64,000 nucleotides of DNA from SXXH01 sp041165735. GTDB lineage: Bacteria > Planctomycetota > UBA1135 > GCA-002686595. The notes beneath the pieces were generated by a model. That model was not told the origin of the DNA, made no database searches, and saw only the letters and a program-made list of their open reading frames with translations. Positions 25,802-36,279 of this stretch are shown in pieces (position 1 is the stretch's first letter; each line of letters begins with the position of its first letter). The stretch spans positions 1 to 64,000 of the forward strand of contig JBKDQQ010000080.1 of assembly GCA_046341775.1 (NCBI GenBank). The letters run 5' to 3'. The position numbers were made by a program, and so were the translations under genes.

Positions 25802-27148
25802 ATGCCCATGAACCAGACCCGCTTCCCGCTCCTGCGGCTCTTCCTCCTCGCTTGTTGCGGCCTCGCGCCTGTCCACGCCCAAGGCGAAGGCCGTCCCGTC
25901 GACCAGAAGCTCGCCCGGCGCGTGACTCCCATCGTCGAGGTGGCGCGCGACGCGTCGCCGACGGTCGTCTACATCAAGACCGAGGCCGTGCAAGCCGAGC
26001 AGGACTTCTTCGGACGACTCTTCGCGCGCAAGGTCGAGGGCTCGGGCTCGGGCGTCGTGATCCACAAGGACGGCTTCATCATCACGAACTACCACGTGAT
26101 CCGCGGAGCGCGCGCCATCACCGTGCAGTTCGACGAGCAGTACGACGGCAAGCGCTACACCGCCGAGGTCAAGAGCTTCGTGCCCGAGGAGGATCTGGCG
26201 CTCTTGAAGATCAGCGGCGAGCGCGAGTTCCCAGCCATCCCCATGGGCACGAGCTCCGACTTGATGCCCGGCGAGACGGTGGTGGCGATCGGCAATCCGT
26301 ACGGACAGACCTACACCGTCAGCACCGGCATCATCTCGGGCTTGCATCGCGACATCCAGATCCCGCAGGAGAACCTGGAGTTCGACGACCTGATCCAGAC
26401 GGATGCCGGCATCAACCCCGGCAACAGCGGCGGTCCGCTGTTGAACATCAACGGCGAGCTGATCGGCATCAACAACGCCATGAACAGCGTGGCGGAGAAC
26501 ATCGGCTTCGCCATCCCCGTCGACCGCGTGCGCAAGGTGCTCGAGGAGCAACTGCTGGCGCCCGAGTCCTCGGACACCTGGCTGGGCTTCGATGTCAAGT
26601 TCTCCGACCACGCGCAGGTGAAGAGCGTGGTCCCGGGCAGCCCGGCCAACATCGCGGGCCTGCAACCCGGCGACTGCATCGTCAGCATCGGCGGCAAGAT
26701 GGTGGTCAAGCCCGACGAGTACGCCTTCGCGCGCGCCGCGGTCAGCGCGCAGAAGGAGGTCGAGATCGTGGTCGAGCGCGACGGCGGCAAGCGCCAATTG
26801 AAGGTCGAACCGTGGAATCGCGTCGACGGCCAGTTGTACGAACGCATCGGCGTGCGCCTGCGCGACGTCGAGGGGCGCAGCAACCGCTGGATCGAGGTGC
26901 GCGAAGTGCGCGGCGGCTCGCCGGCCGCCAAGCTCGGGCTCAAGTCCGGCGACGTGCTCGAGACGGCGCGCCCCTTGGTGGGCGTGCGCCCGCGCGCGTG
27001 GCGCCTCGACGACAAGGATTCGCTGGCGCGCCTCGTCGCGCCGCTCGATCGCGGCACGCGCATGGAGCTCGATGTGTACCGCGACGCGGACGGCGACAAG
27101 CGCCTGACCGACGCGGACCTGCTGCGCGGCACGTTGACGCTGGACTAG
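25802..27148 (+). CDS. HtrA/Deg-like periplasmic serine protease
   Basis: The 448-residue protein has a signal peptide (about 27 residues, cut after VHAQ), a trypsin-like domain and two PDZ-like regions (about 270-335 and 350-430). The catalytic triad is His98 in TNYHVI, Asp131 in EEDLALL and Ser209 in GNSGG, so it should be active. Deg proteases degrade or refold misfolded envelope proteins and are tuned by their PDZ domains. An ATG at 25808 is an alternative start. The C-terminal part ends in an Asp-rich segment like those of secreted planctomycete proteins. It faces the FG-GAP gene across a strong two-way terminator. Confidence 0.92.
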   Translation: MPMNQTRFPLLRLFLLACCGLAPVHAQGEGRPVDQKLARRVTPIVEVARDASPTVVYIKTEAVQAEQDFFGRLFARKVEGSGSGVVIHKDGFIITNYHVIRGARAITVQFDEQYDGKRYTAEVKSFVPEEDLALLKISGEREFPAIPMGTSSDLMPGETVVAIGNPYGQTYTVSTGIISGLHRDIQIPQENLEFDDLIQTDAGINPGNSGGPLLNINGELIGINNAMNSVAENIGFAIPVDRVRKVLEEQLLAPESSDTWLGFDVKFSDHAQVKSVVPGSPANIAGLQPGDCIVSIGGKMVVKPDEYAFARAAVSAQKEVEIVVERDGGKRQLKVEPWNRVDGQLYERIGVRLRDVEGRSNRWIEVREVRGGSPAAKLGLKSGDVLETARPLVGVRPRAWRLDDKDSLARLVAPLDRGTRMELDVYRDADGDKRLTDADLLRGTLTLD

Positions 27149-27174
27149 GCTTGCCTGGCTCCGAAGTGCACGAG

Positions 27175-27210
27175 GCGGGGGCCGCGTCGATCATCCGACG
27201 CGGCCCCCGC
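27175..27210. terminator. perfect 15-bp bidirectional terminator hairpin
   Basis: GCGGGGGCCGCGTCG (27175-27189) and its exact complement (27196-27210) flank an ATCATC loop. It lies between the convergent HtrA and FG-GAP genes, 26 and 59 bases from their stops. No U tract follows on either strand. Confidence 0.8.
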
Positions 27211-27269
27211 GCTTGGCGGAAGCGGTCCGCCGCACCTCGCGCGCCCCTCCGGCGTCGCGCGCCGCGCCT

Positions 27270-29006
27270 TCAGCGGAAGGCCAGCACCGCGCCGCGACCA
27301 GGGCCGCCCACCACCACGCTCGAGCCGTCGATGCCGGCTCCGAAGCTGCGTTCCTCCGGGCTGCCGACGACGATGTCGTCCGCGCCGATGGCGACGGTGG
27401 CTCCGAACTGCGCACCTGCGTGCGGATTCGCCGCCCGCATGGCTCCGGCCGCCGTGAAGGCGCCCTCGCGGCGGGTGTACGTGAAGACCGATCCGATCGG
27501 AGCGATCGGCACGATGCCATTGGTCTCCTCGCCGAAGGCCGCTCCGATGTCCAAGGGCGCGCCGACGCACACGATGTCGTTCGCCAGCGCCACCGAGGCG
27601 CCGAAGCGCGCACCTGCGGTGTTCGACAGCCCCTTGATGTAGGCCTCGAACAGCAGGAACTGGCCCTTCACCTCGTACACGTAGGCGGCACCCGAGTTCT
27701 GCGCCGACTCGTCGAGTTGATCGCCACCGACTCCTTCCGCCCCCGAATCCTCGCCGGGCGCGCCGATCACGAGCCGATCCGCCGACAGGTCGAGGCTGCG
27801 GCCGAACGCATCCTGGATCGATGCGTTGGGAGCCACGATCTCCGACTGCAACTCGAACCCGGCGAGGCTCGAGGTGCGGGCCATGAGGTAGACCTTGCCT
27901 CTTTGGGCGTCGGCGCCCGGAGCGCCGATCGCGAGGCGCGCGCCCGATCCCGCCAAGGCCATGCCGTAGTCGGCCGCGACGGCGGCATCGGGAGCCTGCA
28001 GGCGTTGGGCGAAGCGCAACTCGGCGCCCTCTTCGACGAAGGTGTAGACGGCACCGGCCCTGGCCGCGGGGACGAGGAACCCGCCCGTCGCCAACCGCGT
28101 CCCCTCCTGCGGGGCTCCGACGGCGATCGTCTGGCCGACGATCTCCACCGCGGTCCCGAACGCGCGCGTGTTGCGCAGGCCGGGCGCATCGGGCTTGAGG
28201 TAGTGCGTCGGAGTCCATGTGCCATCGATGCGGCGGAAGATGTAGGCCGCTCCGCAGTCGAGGGCGCCCTCGTCGACCCGCGGATCCACCGCGGCGCCGG
28301 CGCCGTCCTCGCCCGGCGCGCCGACGACGAGCACCTCGCCCGCCACGGCCACGCTGGTGCCGAAGAAATCGTCCGCGCCCGGCGCGGGAGCCTGCAACCG
28401 CGCGACCTGCGTCCACGAGTCGCCGCTGCGTTCGAACAGGTAGACGGCGCCCGCGTCGGCGAGCGTGGTCGAGCCCTGCTGCAGATCCTCCTTGGGTGCG
28501 CCGACGACGAGCAAGCTGCCCTCCGTGGCCACCGCCGCCCCGATGCCATCGCCGGTGCGCGCCACATCCGACTTGAGCGTGTTCGCTTGGCGCACTTGCG
28601 CGGCGAATGCGCGCTGCACCACCACGCGCACGCTGCGTTGCTCGCCGGTGGCGGCCAGGCTGGCGCTGAACTCGAACTCGTTGTCGCCCTCGGCCACCAG
28701 AGCCTCGAGTTCGCCGAAGCCCGCGTCCTGCAGTCCGATCGTGCCCGTCGAGACTGCGCCCGGATTGGCGTAGATCGGACGCAGCGCCAGCGTGTCGCCC
28801 AGGAAGGGCAGTCGCAGCCGGTACTCGTCGGCGAGCGGATCGAAGTCGCCGACCAAGGTGGCCTCCGCGGGTAGGCCGAGGTCGAGGATCTCCAGGTTGT
28901 CGACTTGGCCCGCGCCGGCTTGGGGCGAGCCACCGCCACCGCAGGCGACAAGCCCGAAGGGCAAGGCGGCGAGGCACAGCGTGGGGAGCAGGTTCAGGTT
29001 GCGCAT
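27270..29006 (-). CDS. FG-GAP seven-repeat lipoprotein (paralogue 1)
   Basis: This 578-residue lipoprotein has a signal peptide ending in LVAC followed by a Gly run, an N-terminal beta domain of about 150 residues, then seven FG-GAP repeats. Each repeat carries a VGAPxED-type turn (VGAPKED, VGAPGED, VGAPQEG, IGAPGAD, IGAPGED, VGAPLD, VGSPEE), so it should form a seven-bladed propeller like integrin alpha chains. It is probably surface-exposed and may bind a matrix, sugar or protein. The start at 29006 was set by the lipoprotein signal; the longer frame upstream is noise. It is a clear paralogue of the gene at 29376-31130. Confidence 0.85.
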   Translation of the reverse strand: MRNLNLLPTLCLAALPFGLVACGGGGSPQAGAGQVDNLEILDLGLPAEATLVGDFDPLADEYRLRLPFLGDTLALRPIYANPGAVSTGTIGLQDAGFGELEALVAEGDNEFEFSASLAATGEQRSVRVVVQRAFAAQVRQANTLKSDVARTGDGIGAAVATEGSLLVVGAPKEDLQQGSTTLADAGAVYLFERSGDSWTQVARLQAPAPGADDFFGTSVAVAGEVLVVGAPGEDGAGAAVDPRVDEGALDCGAAYIFRRIDGTWTPTHYLKPDAPGLRNTRAFGTAVEIVGQTIAVGAPQEGTRLATGGFLVPAARAGAVYTFVEEGAELRFAQRLQAPDAAVAADYGMALAGSGARLAIGAPGADAQRGKVYLMARTSSLAGFELQSEIVAPNASIQDAFGRSLDLSADRLVIGAPGEDSGAEGVGGDQLDESAQNSGAAYVYEVKGQFLLFEAYIKGLSNTAGARFGASVALANDIVCVGAPLDIGAAFGEETNGIVPIAPIGSVFTYTRREGAFTAAGAMRAANPHAGAQFGATVAIGADDIVVGSPEERSFGAGIDGSSVVVGGPGRGAVLAFR

Positions 29007-29375
29007 GGGAGAGTTCCGGTCGGATCGGAGAGGTGGGTCGCGGGCCTCGGCGTTCGTGGCCCGTCCACTCCCGCGGACAGCCTGCGAGCCCTCGACCAAC
29101 CGGAATTCCCCGAAAACAGCACCGTCACAGCCTGGCACCTTCGAGCGCGCCCTCCACGGACACCGCTCCGAGGAGCGGCATGCCCGCAACCGAAGGACGG
29201 AGGGCGTGAGGATCGGGGAATCGGCCCGTTGCCGCTGCGAGGTGCTGCGCTGGAGCTCCTGCGCTGGGGTTTGCCCTCGAGGCTGAGCTGAGGGGGGGGT
29301 GCTGCATGGCACTCCCCCCCCCTTCCTGCACTGCCTCAGAGCGTTGCGCGCTCGCCTCCCCCCCCCGGTGCGCCC
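29007..29375. other. 369-base gap between the FG-GAP paralogues
   Basis: It holds the G8/C9 hairpin, a second C run near 29358-29366, and a small CCGCTC/GAGCGG hairpin at 29163-29178. No gene or clear promoter is seen. Confidence 0.5.
29291..29324 (-). terminator. G8/C9 homopolymer hairpin after FG-GAP paralogue 2
   Basis: A run of eight G plus TGC pairs with GCAC-T and a run of nine C, around a TGCATG loop. It lies about 50 bases beyond the stop of the gene at 29376-31130 and could end it. The homopolymers are also likely slippage sites. Confidence 0.45.
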
Positions 29376-31130
29376 TCACCGGAAGTTGTTCACCGCGCCG
29401 CCGCCAGGGCCTGCCACGACCACGCTCGAAGCGTCGATGCCCTGCCCGAAGGTACGGTCCTTGGGGCTGCCGATCAGCAGGTCGGCCGAGCCCATGGCGA
29501 CCGCCGCGCCGAATTCGGCGCCCTCGTGGGCGTTCGGGGCCGTCAGGGTCGTCCCCAGGTCCCAGACGTCGTTGCGATGCGCGTAGAAGAAGGCCGCACC
29601 CACCGCCCGCACCGGGGCGATCGGGCCCTGCGCTTCGCCCAGGGCGGGACGCCGCTGGAGCGGAGCGCCCACGCACAGCCGATCGCCCCGCAGATCGAGG
29701 GCCGTGCCGAAGCGCTCGCCACCCAGGTTGCCGACGCCCTTGATGTATCCGTCCAGCTCGAATTCCACGCCGTCCAGGACCGGGCGTCGACGGAAGAGGT
29801 ACACGGCACCGCTGTTGACCTTGCTGTCGTCGAACTGATTGCCGCCGATGCCCTCCGCGCCCGAATCCTCCAGTGGCGCGCCGATGGCGAGCAGGCCGGC
29901 ATCCATGTCCACGCTGGCGCCGAAGGCGTCGAACAAGTCGCCCACCGGTGCCACGAGTTCGGCTTCGAGGCTGAAATTGGCGAGCGTGTTGCCGGGATTG
30001 AAGGCGTAGACCTTGCCGCGCGCACCGTTCGCGCCGGGCGCTCCGACCGCCAAGCGGCGCTCGTCGAGACCGAGCGCCGAGCCGAAGCTCTGGTTGGCCG
30101 CGGCGTCGGGTGCCTGGATGCGCCCGATCGACCCTTGGATGGCGGGATTGGCGTTGAAGAGATGCACGGCACCGGCGTTCGGAGCCGCGATCACGCCAAG
30201 GACCGGATCCACCAGCGTGCCTTCCTGCGGCGCACCGACGAAGTAGAGGCCCCCATCGGCCGCGACGGCGTGGCCGAAGCCCTTGGTCTTGCGGGGAATC
30301 GCGGCGTCCGGCTTGAGGTAGCGCTCGAAGTCGACGGTCGCAGCCCCGATCCTGTAGGTGTATGCCGCTCCGCAATCGGGCGCGTTCTCGTTGATGTCAT
30401 CGAGATCCAGCACGCCTTCCCCGTCCTCTCCTGGGGCGCCGACGATCATGCGATTCGAGAAGATCGCGACGCTGGCGCCGAAGCGGTCGCCGGTGCCTGG
30501 AGCGGGCGACTGCAGCCGCGCGAACTCGCGCCAGCCTTGCCCATCGCGGCTGTAGACGTAGACGGCGCCCGCCTCCGGGATGGTGGCGCCCTGGTGGGTG
30601 ACATCCTCGAACGGCGAACCGACCACCATGGTGTCGCCCAGGATGTCGAGCGCGGCGCCGTGTCCGTCGCCCTGCTTCAGCCCGCTCGACTTGACGAGAT
30701 GCTCTTGCTGCAACCCATCCGGACGATCACGCTCGATCGAGAAGCGGACGACACGTTCCTCCAGCGTCGCCGCCGCCGCGATCGTGAACCGAGCCTCGTT
30801 GAGGCCTTCGTCGAGCAGCAGCGCGAGCCCATCCGCGTCGAGCTGGAAGTCTCCCTGCGACACCAAGCCGATCTCGGCGGCGAAGGTGGGCCGAATGCGG
30901 AACTGGTCGACCAAGTGGCCGGCGCGCAGGAAGTAGACCTCGGCCAGCGGATCGAAGCCGCCCACCAGCTCCACCCCGGGCGGCAGCCCAAGGTCGGCGA
31001 GGGACAGATCCACCTCCACGGGCTCCGGGGTGGTGGGCGGATTGGCGGCGCCGCCACCACCGCCGCAGGCGGGCAGCAGGAACGAGCTGGTGGCGAGGCA
31101 CAGGGCGGTGAACAGGTTCAGGGGACGCAT
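29376..31130 (-). CDS. FG-GAP seven-repeat lipoprotein (paralogue 2)
   Basis: The 584-residue product has a lipoprotein signal ending in LLPAC followed by a Gly run and a Pro-rich linker, an N-terminal beta domain, then seven FG-GAP repeats (VGSPFED, VGAPGED, VGAPQEG, VGAPGAN, IGAPLED, VGAPLQ, IGSPKD). It is predicted to be a lipid-anchored seven-bladed propeller. AAGGAG stands six bases before the ATG at 31130. It shares domain order, repeat spacing and the terminal (D/I)xSSVVV(G/A)GPGxGAV motif with its neighbour, so the pair arose by duplication and diverged. Role unknown; adhesion or ligand binding is likely. Confidence 0.85.
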   Translation of the reverse strand: MRPLNLFTALCLATSSFLLPACGGGGGAANPPTTPEPVEVDLSLADLGLPPGVELVGGFDPLAEVYFLRAGHLVDQFRIRPTFAAEIGLVSQGDFQLDADGLALLLDEGLNEARFTIAAAATLEERVVRFSIERDRPDGLQQEHLVKSSGLKQGDGHGAALDILGDTMVVGSPFEDVTHQGATIPEAGAVYVYSRDGQGWREFARLQSPAPGTGDRFGASVAIFSNRMIVGAPGEDGEGVLDLDDINENAPDCGAAYTYRIGAATVDFERYLKPDAAIPRKTKGFGHAVAADGGLYFVGAPQEGTLVDPVLGVIAAPNAGAVHLFNANPAIQGSIGRIQAPDAAANQSFGSALGLDERRLAVGAPGANGARGKVYAFNPGNTLANFSLEAELVAPVGDLFDAFGASVDMDAGLLAIGAPLEDSGAEGIGGNQFDDSKVNSGAVYLFRRRPVLDGVEFELDGYIKGVGNLGGERFGTALDLRGDRLCVGAPLQRRPALGEAQGPIAPVRAVGAAFFYAHRNDVWDLGTTLTAPNAHEGAEFGAAVAMGSADLLIGSPKDRTFGQGIDASSVVVAGPGGGAVNNFR

Positions 31131-31326
31131 GACAGTCTCCTTCAGGTCAAGGTCGGGTTTGGGTGGTCGGTCACGCGCGGGGCCGAGCCCCCGCGCACCC
31201 CTCGAGACACCCCGGGCCCGCGCTTCCAACCGGAAAAACCTGCCGAAGCGCGCGCCGCGCCCTCGTCACATCCCCCGCTTGGCGCAATACTTGGGGACGC
31301 ACTGCCGATAGGAAGCAGCCGTCCGC

Positions 31327-31539
31327 ATGAAACAAGCCCTGGCCAAGTTCACCGAGCGCTTCGGCGGCGTGATGTCGCGGCTGCTCTTGTCGGTCCTCTA
31401 CTACGCCGTGCTCGGCCCCTTCGCGCTCGGGTACCAGTTGATCGCGGACCCGCTGCACCTGCGACGCAGGAAGTCGGGCAACTGGACGCCGTGGCCGGCG
31501 CGCAATTCGACCTTGGCGCAAGCGCGCAGGCAGGACTGA
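31327..31539 (+). CDS. small SxtJ-like membrane protein of the carbamoyltransferase module
   Basis: This 70-residue protein has one or two membrane segments (about 15-40) and a basic tail ending in QARRQD. The middle, MSRLLLSVLYYAVLGPFALGYQLIADPLHLRRR, looks like the C-terminal half of SxtJ-family proteins that accompany carbamoyltransferases; this match is from memory and moderate. The gene ends one base before the carbamoyltransferase ATG, so the two are co-translated. It may anchor the enzyme at the membrane. Confidence 0.6.
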   Translation: MKQALAKFTERFGGVMSRLLLSVLYYAVLGPFALGYQLIADPLHLRRRKSGNWTPWPARNSTLAQARRQD

Positions 31540-31540
31540 C

Positions 31541-33331
<1,791 letters not shown>

Positions 33332-33333
33332 CG

Positions 33334-34971
33334 ATGCGCGGCTTCAACATCCTCCTGACCGTGGCGATGCTGGCGCTGATGCTCGTCGGCGCCCTGGAAG
33401 TCGGCCTGCGCCTGATCGGGGCGGGCCCCCAACCCACCATCCACCGCTTCGACGCCGATCTGGGCTGGGTCAAGGCGCCCTTCGCCGAGTCGCGCCGCGT
33501 CTCGCGCGAGTTCGACGTGTCCTTCCAGATCGACGCCTTCGGCTTGCGCGACGACTTCGCCGGACCGGACACGCCCCAGGACGCGGAGCTCGCGGAGAAG
33601 CGCGCGCGCTTCCTCGAGCACGCCCCCGACGCCTTGGCGAGCCCGGGGCGCGGCGACAACAGGAGGCGCGTGCTGGTGCTGGGCGATTCGTTCGTGCTCG
33701 GCTACACGGTCGATCGCGAGGCGCTGTTCGTCGACCTGCTCGAGCGGCGCTACCGCGCCGAAGGGCGCGCCATGGACCTCGTCAACGCGGGCACCGAGGG
33801 CTGGTCGACCGACCAGGAGGTGCTGTGGTACGCGCGCAACGCCCACCGCTTCGACGCGGACACGGTCGTGCTGTGCACCTACGACAACGACTTGTGGTGG
33901 AACTCCCAGGCTTCCTACCGGCGCTTCCCCAAGCCGCGCTTCCAGCCGCTCGTCGAAGGACGCCAGCCGCAGCCGGAAGGACTGGTGCTGCAGGATCCCG
34001 GCGAGCGTGCGTGGTGGGAGCGCAGCGCGCTCGGTTCGTTCCTTTCGAACATGGGCGAGCGGCCGGCGACGTGGACTCCCGCGGGCAGCGAGCTGAAGCT
34101 CGACCTCGAATCGACCGCCTACTTCATCGAGCCGCCGCCGGAGATGGTCGATGCGCTGGTCGCGGAACGCACCAAGGCCGCCTTGCTGCGCCTGCAGCAA
34201 CTGTGCACGCAGAACGGGGCGTCGCTGCTCGTGGCGCCCATCCCGAACAAGGCCGCGATCGTGCCCAAGGCGCGCGAGCGTTTCATGGCCAAGTTCGCCG
34301 CCGTCGAGGGACGCATCCGGCCGGACCAGCCAGTCGAGTTCGTGCTCGAACTGTGCCGCGAACTCGGCATCGCCAGCGCCGACGCGCGGCCGGCGTTGCA
34401 GCAAGCCGCCGCCAAGGGCGAGTCCTTGTACTACGACTCCGACTGGCACCTCGACCCCGCGGGCAACCACGCCTTCGCGCGCTTCCTGCACGCGGAATTG
34501 GACGCGCGCGGGCTGCTCGCCCCCGCCACCAAGTCGGCCGATTTCGCGCCGCTGCCGGAGGCGCCCTTGCGCTGGAAGCCCTTCGCCCTATGGGGGGCGT
34601 TGACCATCGTCCTGGGCACGCTCTACCGCAGGATGCACCACGACGAATCGGCGGCGCGCGCGTATGCCCAGGTGGGCGCCTTGGTGGGTGTAGTCATCGG
34701 CATCGCGCTGGGCGGTTCGGCGCTCGTGGCCTCCATTCCGCCGCCCTGGTCGATGCTGCTCGTCCTGGCGCTGGTCTCCGCGCTGCTGACCTTCATCGTG
34801 GTCAAGCTGGGGCCGCGCCTCGGCACCGCCGCGGAACTGCTCGCCGCCTTCACGCGACGCGGGCATTGGTACCTGATGCCGCTGGTCGTCGTGCTGGTGA
34901 CGATCGGCTCCTTGCTCGTGGTCGCCGCCAGTTCGCCGCTGGTGGCGCCTTTCATCTACACCTTGTTCTAG
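33334..34971 (+). CDS. SGNH hydrolase fused to a DUF5989-like membrane tail
   Basis: This 545-residue protein starts with a membrane anchor (5-25), then an SGNH/GDSL-type hydrolase domain with GDSF (nucleophile Ser119) and DWH (Asp370, His372) as triad candidates. After residue 420 come three or four membrane segments, and the last 50 residues (MPLVVVLVTIGSLLV ... APFIYTLF) match DUF5989 proteins, which are usually separate genes beside carbamoyltransferases. It starts two bases after the carbamoyltransferase stop. It could de-esterify or acyl-transfer on the carbamoylated product outside the cell. The fusion itself links DUF5989 to this pathway. Confidence 0.78.
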   Translation: MRGFNILLTVAMLALMLVGALEVGLRLIGAGPQPTIHRFDADLGWVKAPFAESRRVSREFDVSFQIDAFGLRDDFAGPDTPQDAELAEKRARFLEHAPDALASPGRGDNRRRVLVLGDSFVLGYTVDREALFVDLLERRYRAEGRAMDLVNAGTEGWSTDQEVLWYARNAHRFDADTVVLCTYDNDLWWNSQASYRRFPKPRFQPLVEGRQPQPEGLVLQDPGERAWWERSALGSFLSNMGERPATWTPAGSELKLDLESTAYFIEPPPEMVDALVAERTKAALLRLQQLCTQNGASLLVAPIPNKAAIVPKARERFMAKFAAVEGRIRPDQPVEFVLELCRELGIASADARPALQQAAAKGESLYYDSDWHLDPAGNHAFARFLHAELDARGLLAPATKSADFAPLPEAPLRWKPFALWGALTIVLGTLYRRMHHDESAARAYAQVGALVGVVIGIALGGSALVASIPPPWSMLLVLALVSALLTFIVVKLGPRLGTAAELLAAFTRRGHWYLMPLVVVLVTIGSLLVVAASSPLVAPFIYTLF

Positions 34972-34998
34972 TACACCCGCCGGCGCCGAGGGCGAGAC

Positions 34999-35124
34999 AT
35001 GAAGAACTTCTTGCGCGACAATTGGCCCTACTTCGTGGTTCCGCTGGTCGTGGTGCTCGGCGGACTGCTGCTGCTCGTCCTGACCGGCGACGAAGGCTGG
35101 GAGTTCAACTACAAGATCTTCTGA
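34999..35124 (+). CDS. 41-residue membrane miniprotein of the carbamoyltransferase module
   Basis: The product is a single membrane segment (about 11-28) between a short basic N-terminus and an acidic turn (TGDEGWEFNYKIF). Similar miniproteins ending in F/Y-N-Y-x-I follow carbamoyltransferase and DUF5989 genes in other genomes as I recall them. The reading starts at ATG 34999 with GGCGAG just before it, 27 bases after the SGNH gene. Its length is too small for standard gene finders, but position, start signal and membrane pattern support it. Confidence 0.6.
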   Translation: MKNFLRDNWPYFVVPLVVVLGGLLLLVLTGDEGWEFNYKIF

Positions 35125-35154
35125 GTCGGCGCATGCCGAGCCGGCGTGCGCGCG

Positions 35155-36216
35155 TCAGGCCGGCGGCTGGAATCCCAGCTTGCGCAGCAGGTCGAACCCG
35201 CCGCAGGCTTCCGCCACGAGCAAGTCCAAGCGCGCGTCTTCGTCGATCATCACGCGCTTGAGGCGCGCCATGTCCGCTCCCGGCCTGTTCGTCCCCGGGT
35301 GGGTGGTGGTCGACGAGGTGTAGCCCGCCTCCAGCACCGCCCGGGCGGCATGCTGGTCCCAGTCCCATTCCCTCCCGAAGGGATAGGCGAAGGAGACCGG
35401 CGCGGCGCCCAGTTCGCGGGCGATGGCGTCGCGCGAACCCTCGATCTCGCGCCGCTGCTCGTCGGGGGTGCAGCGCGACAGGATCGCGTGCGATTCGGTG
35501 TGCGCGCCGATCTCGTGGCCCTTGGCCGCGAGCGCGCGCGCCTGGTCCCAGGTCAAGTACAGGCGTTCGCACAGGGCGCGGGCGTCGAGCCCTTCCTCGC
35601 GGAGCAGCGCCTCCAGCACGCGTTCGCGGTCGAGGCGGTCGACTTCGTACTTGAGGACGCGCTTGATGTGGTAGGTGTCGCCACCACGCGTGCGCAGCGT
35701 CTCCGCGAGGATCGCCACGCCGCGCTCGTCGCGCGCCAGGGCTTTGTAGCGTTCCACGAAGCGCTCGTGGCCCATGTGGTCGAGCAGGAGGAACAGCCCG
35801 TGCGTCCAATTGAGCCGACGCTCGGTCAATGCGCGCGTTTCGACGTAGATGGTCGCCTTGGCGCCGAAGCGCGCCAACAAGGGCTCGAGGTGCGTCAAGT
35901 TGTCGACGTAGCCGTCGTCCATCGTCAAGACGACCGCCGACCGCTCGAGCCGGCCTTCGCGCAGGCGGCGCGCCGCTTCGCGCATGCTGAGGAGGTCGTA
36001 GCGGCGCGCGAAGGCGCCGAGGATCCGCTCGAGGTCCTCCGCGCGGATCTTCATGTCCTTCGACAAGGACGCGTTGCTGGGCGCGGAGACGCAATGTCCG
36101 GCGAGCACGAGCACGCGCGGGGCCGACAAGCGCTGCACCAGCGCGTGCAGTCCGGTGCGCCACAAGAAGCGCGCCCACAGGTCGCGCAGCGCCAGCTTGA
36201 GCTCGTGCTTGGTCAT
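35155..36216 (-). CDS. polysaccharide deacetylase (NodB-type)
   Basis: The 353-residue protein has a NodB homology domain: LTMDDGYVDN near residue 98 (catalytic Asp-Asp), IGAHTESH near residue 236 (metal-binding His pair) and FAYPFGREW near residue 273. Such enzymes remove acetyl groups from N-acetylated sugars in wall or surface polysaccharides. There is no obvious signal peptide, so it may act on lipid-linked precursors inside the cell, as in exosortase or O-antigen clusters. The tail VACGGFDLLRKLGF is a late C-terminal helix. It converges with the carbamoyltransferase module. Confidence 0.85.
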   Translation of the reverse strand: MTKHELKLALRDLWARFLWRTGLHALVQRLSAPRVLVLAGHCVSAPSNASLSKDMKIRAEDLERILGAFARRYDLLSMREAARRLREGRLERSAVVLTMDDGYVDNLTHLEPLLARFGAKATIYVETRALTERRLNWTHGLFLLLDHMGHERFVERYKALARDERGVAILAETLRTRGGDTYHIKRVLKYEVDRLDRERVLEALLREEGLDARALCERLYLTWDQARALAAKGHEIGAHTESHAILSRCTPDEQRREIEGSRDAIARELGAAPVSFAYPFGREWDWDQHAARAVLEAGYTSSTTTHPGTNRPGADMARLKRVMIDEDARLDLLVAEACGGFDLLRKLGFQPPA

Positions 36217-36239
36217 GTGGAGGGCGCGTCCGCAGGCAA

Positions 36240-36250
36240 AGCCTAGCCTA
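36240..36250 (-). promoter_or_regulatory. doubled TAGGCT box upstream of the deacetylase gene
   Basis: TAGGCTAGGCT on the minus strand gives two overlapping -10-like TAGNCT boxes, about 24 bases before the ATG. A 10-base match (GGCTAGGCTT) also precedes the cytochrome c peroxidase gene at 51451. Confidence 0.35.
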
Positions 36251-36279
36251 CGACGGAAGCGGAGACGAACGCGGATCGT

